A stretch of DNA of 64,000 nucleotides from JBGPTK01 sp963797765 (lineage in GTDB: Bacteria > Acidobacteriota > Terriglobia > Acidiferrales > UBA7541). The DNA lies in NCBI GenBank assembly GCA_963797765.1, contig CAWCQU010000001.1, forward strand, positions 124,001 through 188,000, in the 5' to 3' direction. Of this stretch, positions 29,344 through 37,722 are shown piece after piece; positions within the stretch are counted from its first letter, which is position 1, and every line of letters begins with the position of its first letter. Under the pieces are notes generated by a model, which was given only the letters and a program-made list of their open reading frames with translations, searched no databases and had not been told where the DNA came from. The position numbers and the translations under genes are program-made.

Positions 29344-31292
29344 CTGCGGAGAACTATCTCCTCGACGGGTACAAGCCCCGCTGGATGTTCGAATACCTCA
29401 AACGCCTCCATCGTGATGGTGTGAGCAGGACATCGCTCGGCGCAGAGCCCGCAACGGATGCAGATCGTTTCGTCTTTGATCATTACCGCGCCTTCTGAGT
29501 TCGCCAAGTCCGCGGCGTTCAGATGCTGCAAAGTGGTCTCATATACAAGCGCATCCGCATGCAGCCGTTCCTTGATTACTTCTGGGAAGAAGATTTGACC
29601 CAGCGGAATGAGCGAGAGGCAATTCTCGGGGCAGACGTCCACGCAGCCGCCGCACAAAATACACTCGGTACCTTCAGCTTCATTCCCTTCGAAAATGGTG
29701 TTGATCCAGCATTGCAGACACCGTGATGCTTCTTCACGCGCCTGCACTTCAGTAAAGCCGGTTTCGACCTCCGTAATTCCTGTGCGTCTCTCGAGCGGGA
29801 TGACGGGGACCGCCAACCGCGAATACTCGTCATAGTGTTCTGCCATCTCGTGGTGGTCGAGAACCGTGATTTGTATGTGCTTCGGTTTCGGCTTCCACTG
29901 TGTCCCACGTAGATACCGATCGATCTGCTCCGCAGCCTTTTTCCCATCGGCGACAGCGCTGATAATCAACCGCGGGCCGAACGCAATGTCTCCAGCGGCA
30001 AAAATTCCCGGAGCGGTGGTCATCAATGTTTCGGGATCGATTTTCAACGTGCCTTGGCGAGTGGATTCAATTCCGTCTTCGGGAGAAAGGAAAGATAGGT
30101 CGGACGCTTGGCCGATCGCCAGAATCACCGTATCGCAGGGAATCACCGATTCGGTGCCGGCTTCAAATGTGGGACTGAAGCGGTGCTGCGCATCGAACAC
30201 GGAACTGCATCGGATCGTTTCGAGCCCGGTGACCTTTGCGTTTTTGCCGACGAACTGCTTGGGGCCAAGCGATGGATGGATCGTCAATCCCTCATATAAC
30301 CCTTCATGGATTTCCTCTTCGGAAGCGGGCATCTCCGCTCGCGATTCGAGGCAAACCAGATGCACCTCGCGAGCCCCCATGCGCAAGGCGGCACGCGAGA
30401 CGTCCATGAATTCTTTCATGGCCACATCTTTCTCAGGCGCGGTCAGCTCGTTGGGCAGCGGAGGCCCTCCAACATGCTCCACCGAGAGTTTTTGCTGTTC
30501 GCGGAGCGCGGAGCGAGCCACGTCAATGGCCACGTTCCCCCCGCCAATCACAACCACTTGCTTGCCGACCGCGAACTGATAGCCCAGGTTGACGTTCAGA
30601 AGAAAATCGATGCCTTTCAGCACGCCATCCAGCTCGTGGCCCGGGAGATTCAGGTCGCGGCTTCGATGCAGGCCAAAGGCGAGGAGAACAGCCTTGTAAC
30701 CCTGCTTGCGAAGGTCCGCCAATGAAAAGTCGCGCCCGAGGCGCGTGTTTAGGCGCAACTCGGGGCCGAGATCGAGAATTTCGCGGATCTGTGCTTGTAA
30801 AACATCGCGCGGAAGGCGGTATTCTGGAATTCCCAGATGCATCATGCCTCCCGGCACGGCCGCCGCCTCGAAAATTGTCACAGCGTAGCCAAGCAGTGCC
30901 AGGTCATGGGCGGCAGACATGCCGGCCGGCCCGGAACCAATGATCGCTATTTTTTCTTTGTGAACGATTCGAGGTTTTTCCGGAAAAAGATCAAGAGGAT
31001 TGCGCGACTCCGGGCCATAGCGCTCGGTGAGAAATCGCTTGAGGGCCCGGATGGAGATCGGCATATCCAATTGGCCGCGGCGGCATGCCGGTTCGCAAGG
31101 ATGGCCGCAGACCCGGCCGCAGATGGAAGCGAAGGGATTCGGGAGCCGGGCGTACCGATAGGCCTCTTCGTAACGTCCCTGGGCAATAAGAGACACATAA
31201 CGCCCGGCCTGCGTGTGGACCGGACAAGCTTGCATGCAGGGGAAGTTCGATTCCAGCCATTCCAAATCCACGAGTTTGGAGCGAGGTTCCAT
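29340..31292 (-). CDS. GltD-like FAD/Fe-S oxidoreductase with C-terminal ferredoxin domain
   Basis: 650 residues. The N-terminal Fe-S domain (CMQACPVHTQAGRYV, then CGRVCGHPCEPACRRG) is the DPYD/GltD type. Two dinucleotide folds follow (IAIIGSGPAGMSAAHDL and VVVIGGGNVAIDVA) with TAPGIFAAGDIAFG closing the FAD site. A C-terminal ferredoxin has two cluster motifs (CILCGGCVDVCPENC and CIRCGLCAERCP). Such proteins move electrons between NAD(P)H and ferredoxin or membrane carriers. Encoded directly upstream of Rieske, it may feed or draw electrons from the bc complex. True GltD function is unlikely because no gltB is present. Confidence 0.85.
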   Translation of the reverse strand: MEPRSKLVDLEWLESNFPCMQACPVHTQAGRYVSLIAQGRYEEAYRYARLPNPFASICGRVCGHPCEPACRRGQLDMPISIRALKRFLTERYGPESRNPLDLFPEKPRIVHKEKIAIIGSGPAGMSAAHDLALLGYAVTIFEAAAVPGGMMHLGIPEYRLPRDVLQAQIREILDLGPELRLNTRLGRDFSLADLRKQGYKAVLLAFGLHRSRDLNLPGHELDGVLKGIDFLLNVNLGYQFAVGKQVVVIGGGNVAIDVARSALREQQKLSVEHVGGPPLPNELTAPEKDVAMKEFMDVSRAALRMGAREVHLVCLESRAEMPASEEEIHEGLYEGLTIHPSLGPKQFVGKNAKVTGLETIRCSSVFDAQHRFSPTFEAGTESVIPCDTVILAIGQASDLSFLSPEDGIESTRQGTLKIDPETLMTTAPGIFAAGDIAFGPRLIISAVADGKKAAEQIDRYLRGTQWKPKPKHIQITVLDHHEMAEHYDEYSRLAVPVIPLERRTGITEVETGFTEVQAREEASRCLQCWINTIFEGNEAEGTECILCGGCVDVCPENCLSLIPLGQIFFPEVIKERLHADALVYETTLQHLNAADLANSEGAVMIKDETICIRCGLCAERCPAHTITMEAFEVFEHPAGLVPVEEIVLRR

Positions 31293-31319
31293 TCAGAGGC
31301 CTTTGCGGATCCGGTGGCC

Positions 31320-31931
31320 TTATTTTTTTACGGTGATGGTAACGCTGGTTCCTCCCGCCGCAACGTCAACGGGCTGAGTGGCCGGTTTACCATCCTCGCT
31401 CCATGATTTCAATGTGTAATGACCGGGCGGGATTCCCTTGATTTCGAAATTGCCCTCTTTATCGGTAACCGCGAAGTAGGGAGTAGGCACCACGATCACA
31501 TAACCAGACATCTCCGGATGGACGTTGCAAAGCATCGGCGCCGCGCCCAGATCATTGAACTGGAAAGATTTCTTGTCACCTTTCGGCCAAGTTCCCAGAT
31601 TATGAGTGAGTTTTTTATTGCCGCCAATCGAAGGCCAATACACGTTGTGCCCTACGGGATCGCTATTGAGGAAGTCTACGGTCGTCCCCTTGAGAACGAC
31701 GAGAACGTGAGGCACAAACTTCAAACCCTTTTGGTCCATCAACACGTGCTGTGCCGCTGCGGGAAATTCTTTGTTCGGGATGGCGTCCACGTACACGGCA
31801 ATGTTCTCCGCTGATCGGAGGCCCTGAACTTCGACTTTCCCTTTGATGTCATCGGCCCAGGTCATCGAGGCAAACAGCAACCCGGCGACTAACATTCCTA
31901 CTAGAATCACAATTCTCTTGAACATTTCCAT
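31320..31931 (-). CDS. Secreted cupredoxin (plastocyanin-like) electron carrier
   Basis: 203 residues from the ATG at 31931, chosen because GGGAGGAA precedes it at good spacing; the open frame upstream lacks a signal. A signal peptide (MLVAGLLFASMTWA) is followed by a beta-sandwich with the likely copper ligands His in PVGHNVYW and Cys, His and Met in CNVHPEM. The C-terminus (VTDKEGNFEIKGIPPGHYTLKSW) is a carboxypeptidase-regulatory-like beta domain. It may shuttle electrons from the bc complex in place of a soluble cytochrome c. Confidence 0.85.
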   Translation of the reverse strand: MEMFKRIVILVGMLVAGLLFASMTWADDIKGKVEVQGLRSAENIAVYVDAIPNKEFPAAAQHVLMDQKGLKFVPHVLVVLKGTTVDFLNSDPVGHNVYWPSIGGNKKLTHNLGTWPKGDKKSFQFNDLGAAPMLCNVHPEMSGYVIVVPTPYFAVTDKEGNFEIKGIPPGHYTLKSWSEDGKPATQPVDVAAGGTSVTITVKK

Positions 31932-31995
31932 CGAAAATTCCTCCCGATCGGAATCACTCGCAAATTTGTGCTGATCGAATTGTTCCACCGCTCTG

Positions 31996-33420
31996 CTAGA
32001 AGACAAAATCGATGCCTGCGACGGCCCCGTTGGGCCGGAAAAACTGGCTGGAATTGGGGGTTGGCTGCTGCCAGCGATGCTGATACTCGAAGTCCACCTT
32101 GATGTTGGCTCGCACAAGCAACTGAACGCCGGGGCTGAAACGGTTCCGCGTGTCATTACGGGACGCATCATTCAAGAAGTCCGTCGGTGAGTTTACGAAG
32201 TCATAGCGCATGAGGGCGATAAACCACGGATAAACCCAATATTCCGCCTCCGCGAATCCTCCGGTAAAAGTGACCGGGGTTGAGAGTTGGAATCCGGTGT
32301 TACCAGCATTAGGGACCAAGTTCACGTCATGGCCGTACATGCCGAGGCCGTACAATTCAAAGTGGCGGTACTTGAACCGGAAATCGCCGCCCCCTCGATA
32401 GAACGGTTCCCGAATCGTCCCGAGACCAGGAAACAGGGAGCCATTCATGTTGAGAGCATTGCGTCCGTAATAATAGAACGCGCCGAACTTGATGGACGTG
32501 TGGTCCCGAGGTCCGGTTGGTCCAGCGGCTTGCACTTCCTTTCGGACATTCGGATCGCGTTCGAGGTTGAAACGCTGTGAAACCCGCACGTATACATCCT
32601 TCGAGTTGCGCATGGCCGGGGTATCGTTGGAGCCATTCACCAGAGCAACCGACCACGAAAAATTGCCGTCATTGGGGTAACCGCCAAACTCAATGCCCCG
32701 CTGTGGTGCGGCAAACACGAGAGGGTTTGCCGTGGTGCCCAAGATTCCAGCGGTGCTCGCCTGGTCATATATGTCATAGTCGGTCAGATTGATCGTCCTC
32801 GCTTGCGTGAACGGCAAGTCCAGCTCGAATTGCCCAAATCGAACGTTTAGCGAGTCTTTGGGCAAGTGAAAATAATGCCCAAGGTCGTTTGCCCTCAGGT
32901 AACCGTCTCCCAGCCCTCCATCTGCTCCCGAACCACCCGTCGAGATATCGTCGTCTACCCAGAAGGAAAGCGACTGACCGAAACTACCAGCAGCGAGGAG
33001 AGTGAATGTATTAGGAACAAACAAGTCCGTGCGGGGAAGAAATCCCTGGGAGATGGGCTGCTTGCTGTTGTAATTGAAGTTTCCGGAGTAGCGAAAAGCC
33101 ACCGGGAGGTTGCCGGGAATTTCGCCGGGCCAGACTGCTTTTGGAAAGGCCTCTCGCTGAGCTTTGGCACCGAGCAGAACAGGAGGCTCCTTCACGAACA
33201 TCTCATCGTCCTTTGGGAATTTGAAGCCGTTCTTCTTGAAGGCCTCGCCGAAGTCATTCAGCTCTGGGTAGTCACTGTGACAAGTAGTGCAGGAAGTCTG
33301 ATACTTGCGCGAAAATGTCGGGATCGCGGAGGCTTTGGGTGTAGACCCCAGGATCCAAATTAGAGCGCCGAAGAGGAGGGTACTAATCAGTAGCGCCACG
33401 CGTGCAGTTTGATTTTTCAC
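31996..33420 (-). CDS. Outer-membrane porin-like barrel with one N-terminal heme-c site
   Basis: 474 residues from a GTG at 33420, chosen for the AGGGGG ribosome site and the signal that follows (VALLISTLLFGALIWILG); 33459 is an alternative. Right after cleavage comes SRKYQTSCTTCHSDYPELN, one CxxCH site at about C44-H48. The remaining 400 residues are beta-strands in barrel style (FAEAEYWVYPWFIALMRYDFV) ending in the aromatic GIDFVF. A heme plug joined to a barrel suggests an outer-membrane electron gate. It is the first gene of the - strand redox series. Confidence 0.8.
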   Translation of the reverse strand: MKNQTARVALLISTLLFGALIWILGSTPKASAIPTFSRKYQTSCTTCHSDYPELNDFGEAFKKNGFKFPKDDEMFVKEPPVLLGAKAQREAFPKAVWPGEIPGNLPVAFRYSGNFNYNSKQPISQGFLPRTDLFVPNTFTLLAAGSFGQSLSFWVDDDISTGGSGADGGLGDGYLRANDLGHYFHLPKDSLNVRFGQFELDLPFTQARTINLTDYDIYDQASTAGILGTTANPLVFAAPQRGIEFGGYPNDGNFSWSVALVNGSNDTPAMRNSKDVYVRVSQRFNLERDPNVRKEVQAAGPTGPRDHTSIKFGAFYYYGRNALNMNGSLFPGLGTIREPFYRGGGDFRFKYRHFELYGLGMYGHDVNLVPNAGNTGFQLSTPVTFTGGFAEAEYWVYPWFIALMRYDFVNSPTDFLNDASRNDTRNRFSPGVQLLVRANIKVDFEYQHRWQQPTPNSSQFFRPNGAVAGIDFVF

Positions 33421-33531
33421 CGCTTTCCCCCTGACCCCAACAATCCGAAATGCAACCACCGAGCCCCGCGAAATGGCGTTAATTTTTCATGACACGAGTG
33501 CCTGTCGGCTATGATGGTCGTCACCGATGAC

Positions 33532-33547
33532 AGTGACAGCCGTCACA
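33532..33547. promoter_or_regulatory. Crp/Fnr-type palindromic operator candidate upstream of the redox operon
   Basis: The site reads AGTGA, six bases, TCACA, nine of ten positions of the Crp core TGTGA-N6-TCACA. A second, overlapping palindrome (GTCA-N4-TGAC at about 33519-33530) lies next to it. It is 112 bases upstream of the porin start codon, a fitting place for an activator of a respiratory operon. No Crp/Fnr gene lies in the window, so the regulator is inferred only. Confidence 0.35.
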
Positions 33548-34290
33548 GACTCAATCAACCGCAGTCAGAGTTGCTCGGATCCAGAACTCTCCTCCTCGCA
33601 GGCTTCCAGGTGTAAGGAAGAAGTGGTTTTAGAATGGTGACATTCGGAGTGAAACACGCGGCCGGGTTCCCGGGAGATCCTCAGCGTGTTTTCCCAGAAC
33701 CAAATCGCGCTCGCGCTTTCGATATCGGGCGATTGTTTGACTCAGCAGAATTGGGAGTGAGGTGAGGGGGGCAGTAAGCAACAGTTCCGAGGCCGAGTTC
33801 ACCCAGATGCACTTGTCTTCTTCTGACGTGAAAGGAACTTCTCGAGGTATCTGTGACCCTCTCTGTTATATGCATCGAGACCCAACGAGACAAAGATTTC
33901 GCTGATGGGTGACTGATCAAGGATGCCAGCTACTACGGGCTGTTGCTGGCCGAGGGACATCTGCACCGTTGGCTGTTTGGAAAGATGCTGCGGCAGATCT
34001 GGGCACTGCAGGTACCGAGCCGGTCGCACTCCGATTGCGGGTGCAAAATCTGGGGGCTGAGGAAGGTTGAGACCAGTGTCTGAGATTTCATTTGCGTGGC
34101 GGCAATCCTGGTTCGTCGGACGACACAAACGAGCTGTTGGAACCCCGTTGATCTCGCTACGAGCTTGCTCTGGCGGGGAAATTCGTTGTGTCGTGAGGAG
34201 GAGAAGCATACGATGTGCGAGCTAGGCGTCCAAATCGCAAATTGCGGCTTAGACGTCGGCGAGGCTCTATTACCTTAAAAGGAGGTTTCC
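33548..34290. other. Sparse region without convincing genes
   Basis: Open frames exist here (for example on the - strand at 33799-34209) but have poor composition, no ribosome sites and no recognised family. The segment may contain decayed coding DNA. No promoter, repeat or RNA gene can be supported apart from the strong ribosome site that precedes the small gene at 34291. Confidence 0.4.
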
Positions 34291-34434
34291 ATGTCGCTGT
34301 GGCCCATTTCGCTGTTTGGTGGGTGGGTGGTATTCGTTACGGTGCTTGCGATTTATGTTCCTACCATTTATATCCGAAAGACTAACAAGATACTCAAACT
34401 CTTAGAACAAATAGAGGCCAACACTCGCAAGTAG
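34291..34434 (+). CDS. 47-residue single-pass membrane protein
   Basis: A very short gene with a near-perfect Shine-Dalgarno (AAAGGAGG) seven bases before the ATG. The product starts MSLWPISLFGGWVVF, has one hydrophobic helix to about residue 27, and then a basic amphipathic tail (RKTNKILKLLEQIEANTRK) facing the cytoplasm. The codon-perfect stop and the strong ribosome site make it a believable small protein rather than chance. The function is unknown; it stands alone, with no gene coupled to it. Confidence 0.65.
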   Translation: MSLWPISLFGGWVVFVTVLAIYVPTIYIRKTNKILKLLEQIEANTRK

Positions 34435-34535
34435 GCTGTTCGCAGCTCACACGGCTCCGTGGCGAGCTTGCGTCCTGTAACCATCTCAATCATTCCGCCT
34501 AACATGGGTATCAGTTATTTGCAGCCCCTGGGAGA

Positions 34536-34806
34536 TTAGCTGAACTCAATCGGCCCCGTCCGTCCGGGAACGTTCACCACTGGCCGCGTTCTCGGATTCT
34601 CTTCCTTGCCCATGTCGCGAGAGCCGCATTTCTGGCACTTGCACTTATCTTCTCCGGAGTGCGTTGCCTTCTCCGGTGAGCAGCCACTCTATCGACTTAT
34701 CAAACTCCTGGCCGATCTTCAGCAGAATTTCTGCCCCAATTTCCTTTTCGCTTCGCCGCGTCGCGATCAGCAGCTTGGGAACTCCTGTACATCTATATGT
34801 GGGCAT
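34536..34806 (-). pseudogene. Remnant of a small HTH/zinc-ribbon regulator-like gene
   Basis: From the ATG at 34806 the frame gives MPTYRCTGVPKLL and then a helical stretch (GAEILLKIGQEFDKSIEWLL) that resembles the end of XRE-type HTH domains, before a TAA at 34645. In the next frame a Cys-pair segment (KCKCQKCGSRDMG) and the tail VVNVPGRTGPIEFS continue to a stop at 34536. One added base around 34647-34665 would split a single gene of about 90 residues. It may be a decayed gene or a sequencing error. The remaining bases between 34440 and 35060 show nothing more. Confidence 0.4.
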
Positions 34807-35061
34807 CAACAGCTCGCCGCACCCGCGAGCGCCGAGTGAATGCTGGGCTACGCATTAAGAGTTCGCGGTCGTATCGGAAGTGAGGCCCGAGACTTTCTCA
34901 TTGGCGTGAGGGGGAGGCGCTTACGCTAGACACCAATTTCGGGCCGGTGATACCGTATCCGGGGATACGCTGCCGGTTGCTGATCGGCGTCTCGAGACCG
35001 TTGAATAGTGTGAACCGCCACCGCGGCAAGCGAGCCGCTCCCGCATGGAAGTGCTGCAACC

Positions 35062-35413
35062 TTAAAAAAACACTGCTGGAGAAACGTGGAATCGTTTGCT
35101 CAATTTCTCGATGTGGGTTTTGCTGAGGCCACGTTTCTTGTGCAAGACTTCGGATACAATGCTTTCCGAGGCGAAGATGGGAACCAGGTCTTTTTGGCGG
35201 AGATCATTGGCATCCAGCAACGTGCGAAGCACTTCCACTGGGGAAGCATCAGGAATGGAATTATGCTCTTCTTCGTACGCTTCAATCAAAGTCATCAAGA
35301 CCTCGGCATACTTCTCTTCTTCACTGGTTGGATTATCCTTGGTCGCCAACTTGTCCAGCACCGATAGGTATTCCTCATGTTGGCGTTCAGATGTAATCCA
35401 TACCCCTGCTCAT
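35062..35413 (-). CDS. HigA-like antitoxin/HTH transcription factor (frameshift near the start)
   Basis: The intact part contains KLATKDNPTSEEEKYAEVL, LRTLLDANDLRQKDLVPIF and the XRE recognition region SIVSEVLHKKRGLSKTHIEKL, ending HVSPAVFF, which is the COG5499/HigA pattern. The first dozen residues (ITSERQHEEYLSVL) are in frame but lack a start. Removing one base from CCCC at 35403-35406 joins them to an ATG at 35413, giving about 116 residues. A stronger ribosome site (AGGAGG) lies further upstream before an ATA codon. No HigB toxin is recognisable beside it, so it may be an orphan. Confidence 0.6.
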
Positions 35414-35479
35414 ACTTGGTTCGGCCTGGATCGTGACCGCTGCCGGTTCTATGCTCTGCCTGGCCTCCTACTTCAAGAA

Positions 35480-36000
35480 CGTAACCGCGACGTCACCGCA
35501 AATTGGGATTTGAAGGTTTTCTTCGTCCAGCATTCGGCATTCGCTGTCAGCTGTTGTAATCGGGCGTTAGCACTCACCACCCGGACTGGCTGGATTCGGA
35601 TTACTTCCGAGTTGCCCGTGGATCAGGCGCAAGGCATGACTCCACACAAGCCGACTTCACAGGACTAATGCCGCTGCGGAAACTGGATAGCTTCCGGTTA
35701 GGCGACCAACCGCCCAGAACCTCGTTCTTTGCTTCCTGCAACCCCATTTCTGGACCGTGAGGGGCTGATGTCCGGTAATGCGACCGGAATAAATTTCGGT
35801 GACGAGCAAGATTAGAGGGGGAAAGTGTTTGAAAATCGGTTAGAGAAGCGCCAGGTTTAGGCTTTGAGATATTGCAGCAGTCGTCGGAACGGACCCGCTC
35901 TCAAACACTTGGCCGGATGATTGCATTCTGATAGCGGTGGCTATATGTTATCGGTCGACCGGGACATCAAAAAAGGCAATTTGGGGTTTAGTGGAATCGC
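35480..36000. other. Gap upstream of the CPBP protease gene
   Basis: No gene is supported. The only structured element is one copy of a 22-bp direct repeat listed separately. An AT-rich block near 35925-35960 (ATATGTTATCGG) could hold the promoter of the protease gene, but no clear hexamer pair stands out. Confidence 0.4.
35653..35674 (+). repeat. 22-bp direct repeat, left copy flanking the CPBP gene
   Basis: Identical over 22 bases to 36782-36803, about 1.13 kb downstream. The similarity continues weakly for about 30 bases on the right side. The two copies bracket the CPBP protease gene, which is the layout of a small integrated or excisable segment, or of a dispersed short repeat. Confidence 0.6.
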
Positions 36001-36741
36001 ATGTTCAACATTTCGCTCGCGACGCTGATGCCGCACCTGCTTTTCTTGTTTCTCCTGGTCGTTGCTCCTATTTGGGATTTGTACGCCACCCCGAAGTTGA
36101 AGCGTAATCCCAGTTCCGAAAACAAAGTTCGCTACTATAAGACGATTTGCACCGGGCTCTGGATTGCCAGTGCGCTCGCAGTTGTTGCCATTGGCTTCCG
36201 CCCGCTGTTCACCATCAGTCCTTCGCCCGGTGAAATCTCCTGGCTATTACTGCATCCTTGGGTTCGCTACCTGGTAGAAGCGCTGATTGCGATCCTTGTT
36301 ATTATTTCTGTGGCGCTTCCAGTCGGCACCGTGATCTGGAAGAAGCTGACGAAGCGGCCACGCAAGTATTCCTCTGCCGCCCTAAAATCGTTCAGCTACT
36401 TCTTCCCCGCAACCTGGACCGAGCGCCGCTGGTGGGTGTTCGTCTGCATCACTGCGGGAGTTTGCGAAGAAACTCTGTTCCGCGGCTTCCTGCTGCACTA
36501 CTTACACGATTTTCCCTGGACGCTGAATCTTACGCTGGCGCTGCTGATTTCCTCCGTGATCTTCGGATTTAACCATATCTATCAGGGTGCTGGCGGAGTC
36601 GCGGGGACAGCGATCGTCGGCTTTCTTTTTGGCCTATTGTTTCTGCTGACCGGAAATCTTCTGCTTCCGATTTTCTTCCATGGCGTGATGGATCTGCGCA
36701 TGCTGGCCATATTGCGGCCTCCGGCTGATACACCATCCTGA
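36001..36741 (+). CDS. CPBP-family intramembrane metalloprotease
   Basis: 246 residues with about seven membrane helices. The three conserved CPBP (Abi/Rce1-like) motifs are present: EETLFRGFLLHY (EExxxR), FGFNHIYQ (FxxxH) and HGVMDLR (HxxxD/N). These supply the Glu and His metal ligands. In bacteria such proteins are linked to bacteriocin self-immunity or to processing of membrane-bound peptides; no bacteriocin is seen beside this one. It stands alone between two copies of a 22-bp repeat. Confidence 0.88.
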   Translation: MFNISLATLMPHLLFLFLLVVAPIWDLYATPKLKRNPSSENKVRYYKTICTGLWIASALAVVAIGFRPLFTISPSPGEISWLLLHPWVRYLVEALIAILVIISVALPVGTVIWKKLTKRPRKYSSAALKSFSYFFPATWTERRWWVFVCITAGVCEETLFRGFLLHYLHDFPWTLNLTLALLISSVIFGFNHIYQGAGGVAGTAIVGFLFGLLFLLTGNLLLPIFFHGVMDLRMLAILRPPADTPS

Positions 36742-36781
36742 GAATCAACCATTCAGTCTTGAATCCTGATTTTTCGGCGCG

Positions 36782-36803
36782 GACTTCACAGGACTAATGC
36801 CGC
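36782..36803 (+). repeat. 22-bp direct repeat, right copy flanking the CPBP gene
   Basis: Second copy of the repeat at 35653-35674, 41 bases after the CPBP stop codon. The rest of 36742-37092 holds only the promoter/operator described at 36949-36983. Confidence 0.6.
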
Positions 36804-36948
36804 CGTGGAATCCGACTAGCCAGGATTAGGTCCTTCACCAGGCGAGTAGACCTGAACTCCCATTGAGTTAAATTGTCCGCTTGAGCCAGAGACCACGAGA
36901 AGCTTTGTCTTACGTAGATTGCGGCGGGCAATGAAGATAAGAAAGTGC

Positions 36949-36983
36949 TTGACATCTGAACTAGTGTTATAGTTAACTATAAC
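36949..36983 (+). promoter_or_regulatory. Promoter with an 18-bp palindromic operator for the GntR/YtrA operon
   Basis: A consensus -35 box TTGACA (36949-36954) is followed by a perfect 18-bp palindrome at 36966-36983 (GTTATAGTT mirrored) that covers the expected -10 position. The half-sites begin GT and end AC, as GntR-family operators do. The operon 110 bases downstream includes a GntR/YtrA-type repressor, so autoregulation by blocking the -10 is the obvious inference. Confidence 0.7.
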
Positions 36984-37092
36984 AGTAAATGGTGAGGAGG
37001 TTCGTTGAGGCTGATTGATCGCAAGTGACTGAGCCAGCGAATCACCCCGACCCGAGATCAGGCAGAAATGAATTTCTTAAGGAGAATGAAAC

Positions 37093-37683
37093 ATGAAATC
37101 CCTTCGTTACATGCTGCCCGTTGTTCTGATGTCGCTCGCCACCGTGGCTTTCGCGCAGTCCGACGCGCACAAGATGGACGAGCCCAAGACTCCAGCGCCG
37201 AAGTCCGAGGCACAGATTTCCTTTGACACCTTGAAAACCCTCGCGGGGGATTGGGAAGGTTCAGTGAAGGCCGACATGCCGGTAGAGGCGAAGGTGGACA
37301 TTAAGCCGCTGCACATCTCGATGCGCGTGACCTCGCGGGGAAACGTCCTCGTGCACGAGATGCAGGAGGCAGGAACGCCGCTGGACCCCACAAAATACGA
37401 CCATCCCGTCACGATGTTGTACGTTGACGTTGACGCAGACCGGCTTACGCTGGTCCATTATTGCGACGCGGGGAACCGGCCGCGCATGACCGGCAAAATG
37501 TCGCCGGATGGAAAGACGCTGGAATTCGATTTTGCCGATCTTTCCGGCGGCAATAAGTACGGACACATGTACCATGCGGTGTTCACCATCATCGACGCGA
37601 ACCATCACACCGAAGAGTGGACTTACATGATGCCGGGGGACAAGCCTGTGCACGCGCACATCGACCTGCAACGGACAAAATGA
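37093..37683 (+). CDS. Secreted lipocalin-like protein of unknown function
   Basis: 196 residues with a signal peptide (MLPVVLMSLATVAFA) and ribosome site AAGGAGAA. The mature part starts with a charged linker and forms a beta-barrel-like sequence (LAGDWEGSVKADMPVE, VTMLYVDVDADRLTLVHYCDAGNRP, EEWTYMMPGDKPVHAHIDL), similar to lipocalin-like or THAP4/nitrobindin-style domains; the ligand is unknown. It is the first gene of the operon driven from 36949, followed after 39 bases by the GntR regulator, so it may be part of the response to the same signal. Confidence 0.7.
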   Translation: MKSLRYMLPVVLMSLATVAFAQSDAHKMDEPKTPAPKSEAQISFDTLKTLAGDWEGSVKADMPVEAKVDIKPLHISMRVTSRGNVLVHEMQEAGTPLDPTKYDHPVTMLYVDVDADRLTLVHYCDAGNRPRMTGKMSPDGKTLEFDFADLSGGNKYGHMYHAVFTIIDANHHTEEWTYMMPGDKPVHAHIDLQRTK

Positions 37684-37722
37684 CGCAGGTGTCTCTTCGG
37701 CGAGGGGCAACGGGAAAACCTG

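Noticed and set aside
33799..34209. A 136-residue - strand gene
   Set aside because: No ribosome site, no domain, odd composition; treated as non-coding or decayed DNA.
35096..35668. A 190-residue + strand gene
   Set aside because: It is the antisense of the HigA-like gene, rich in Ser/Arg/Leu with no recognised pattern.
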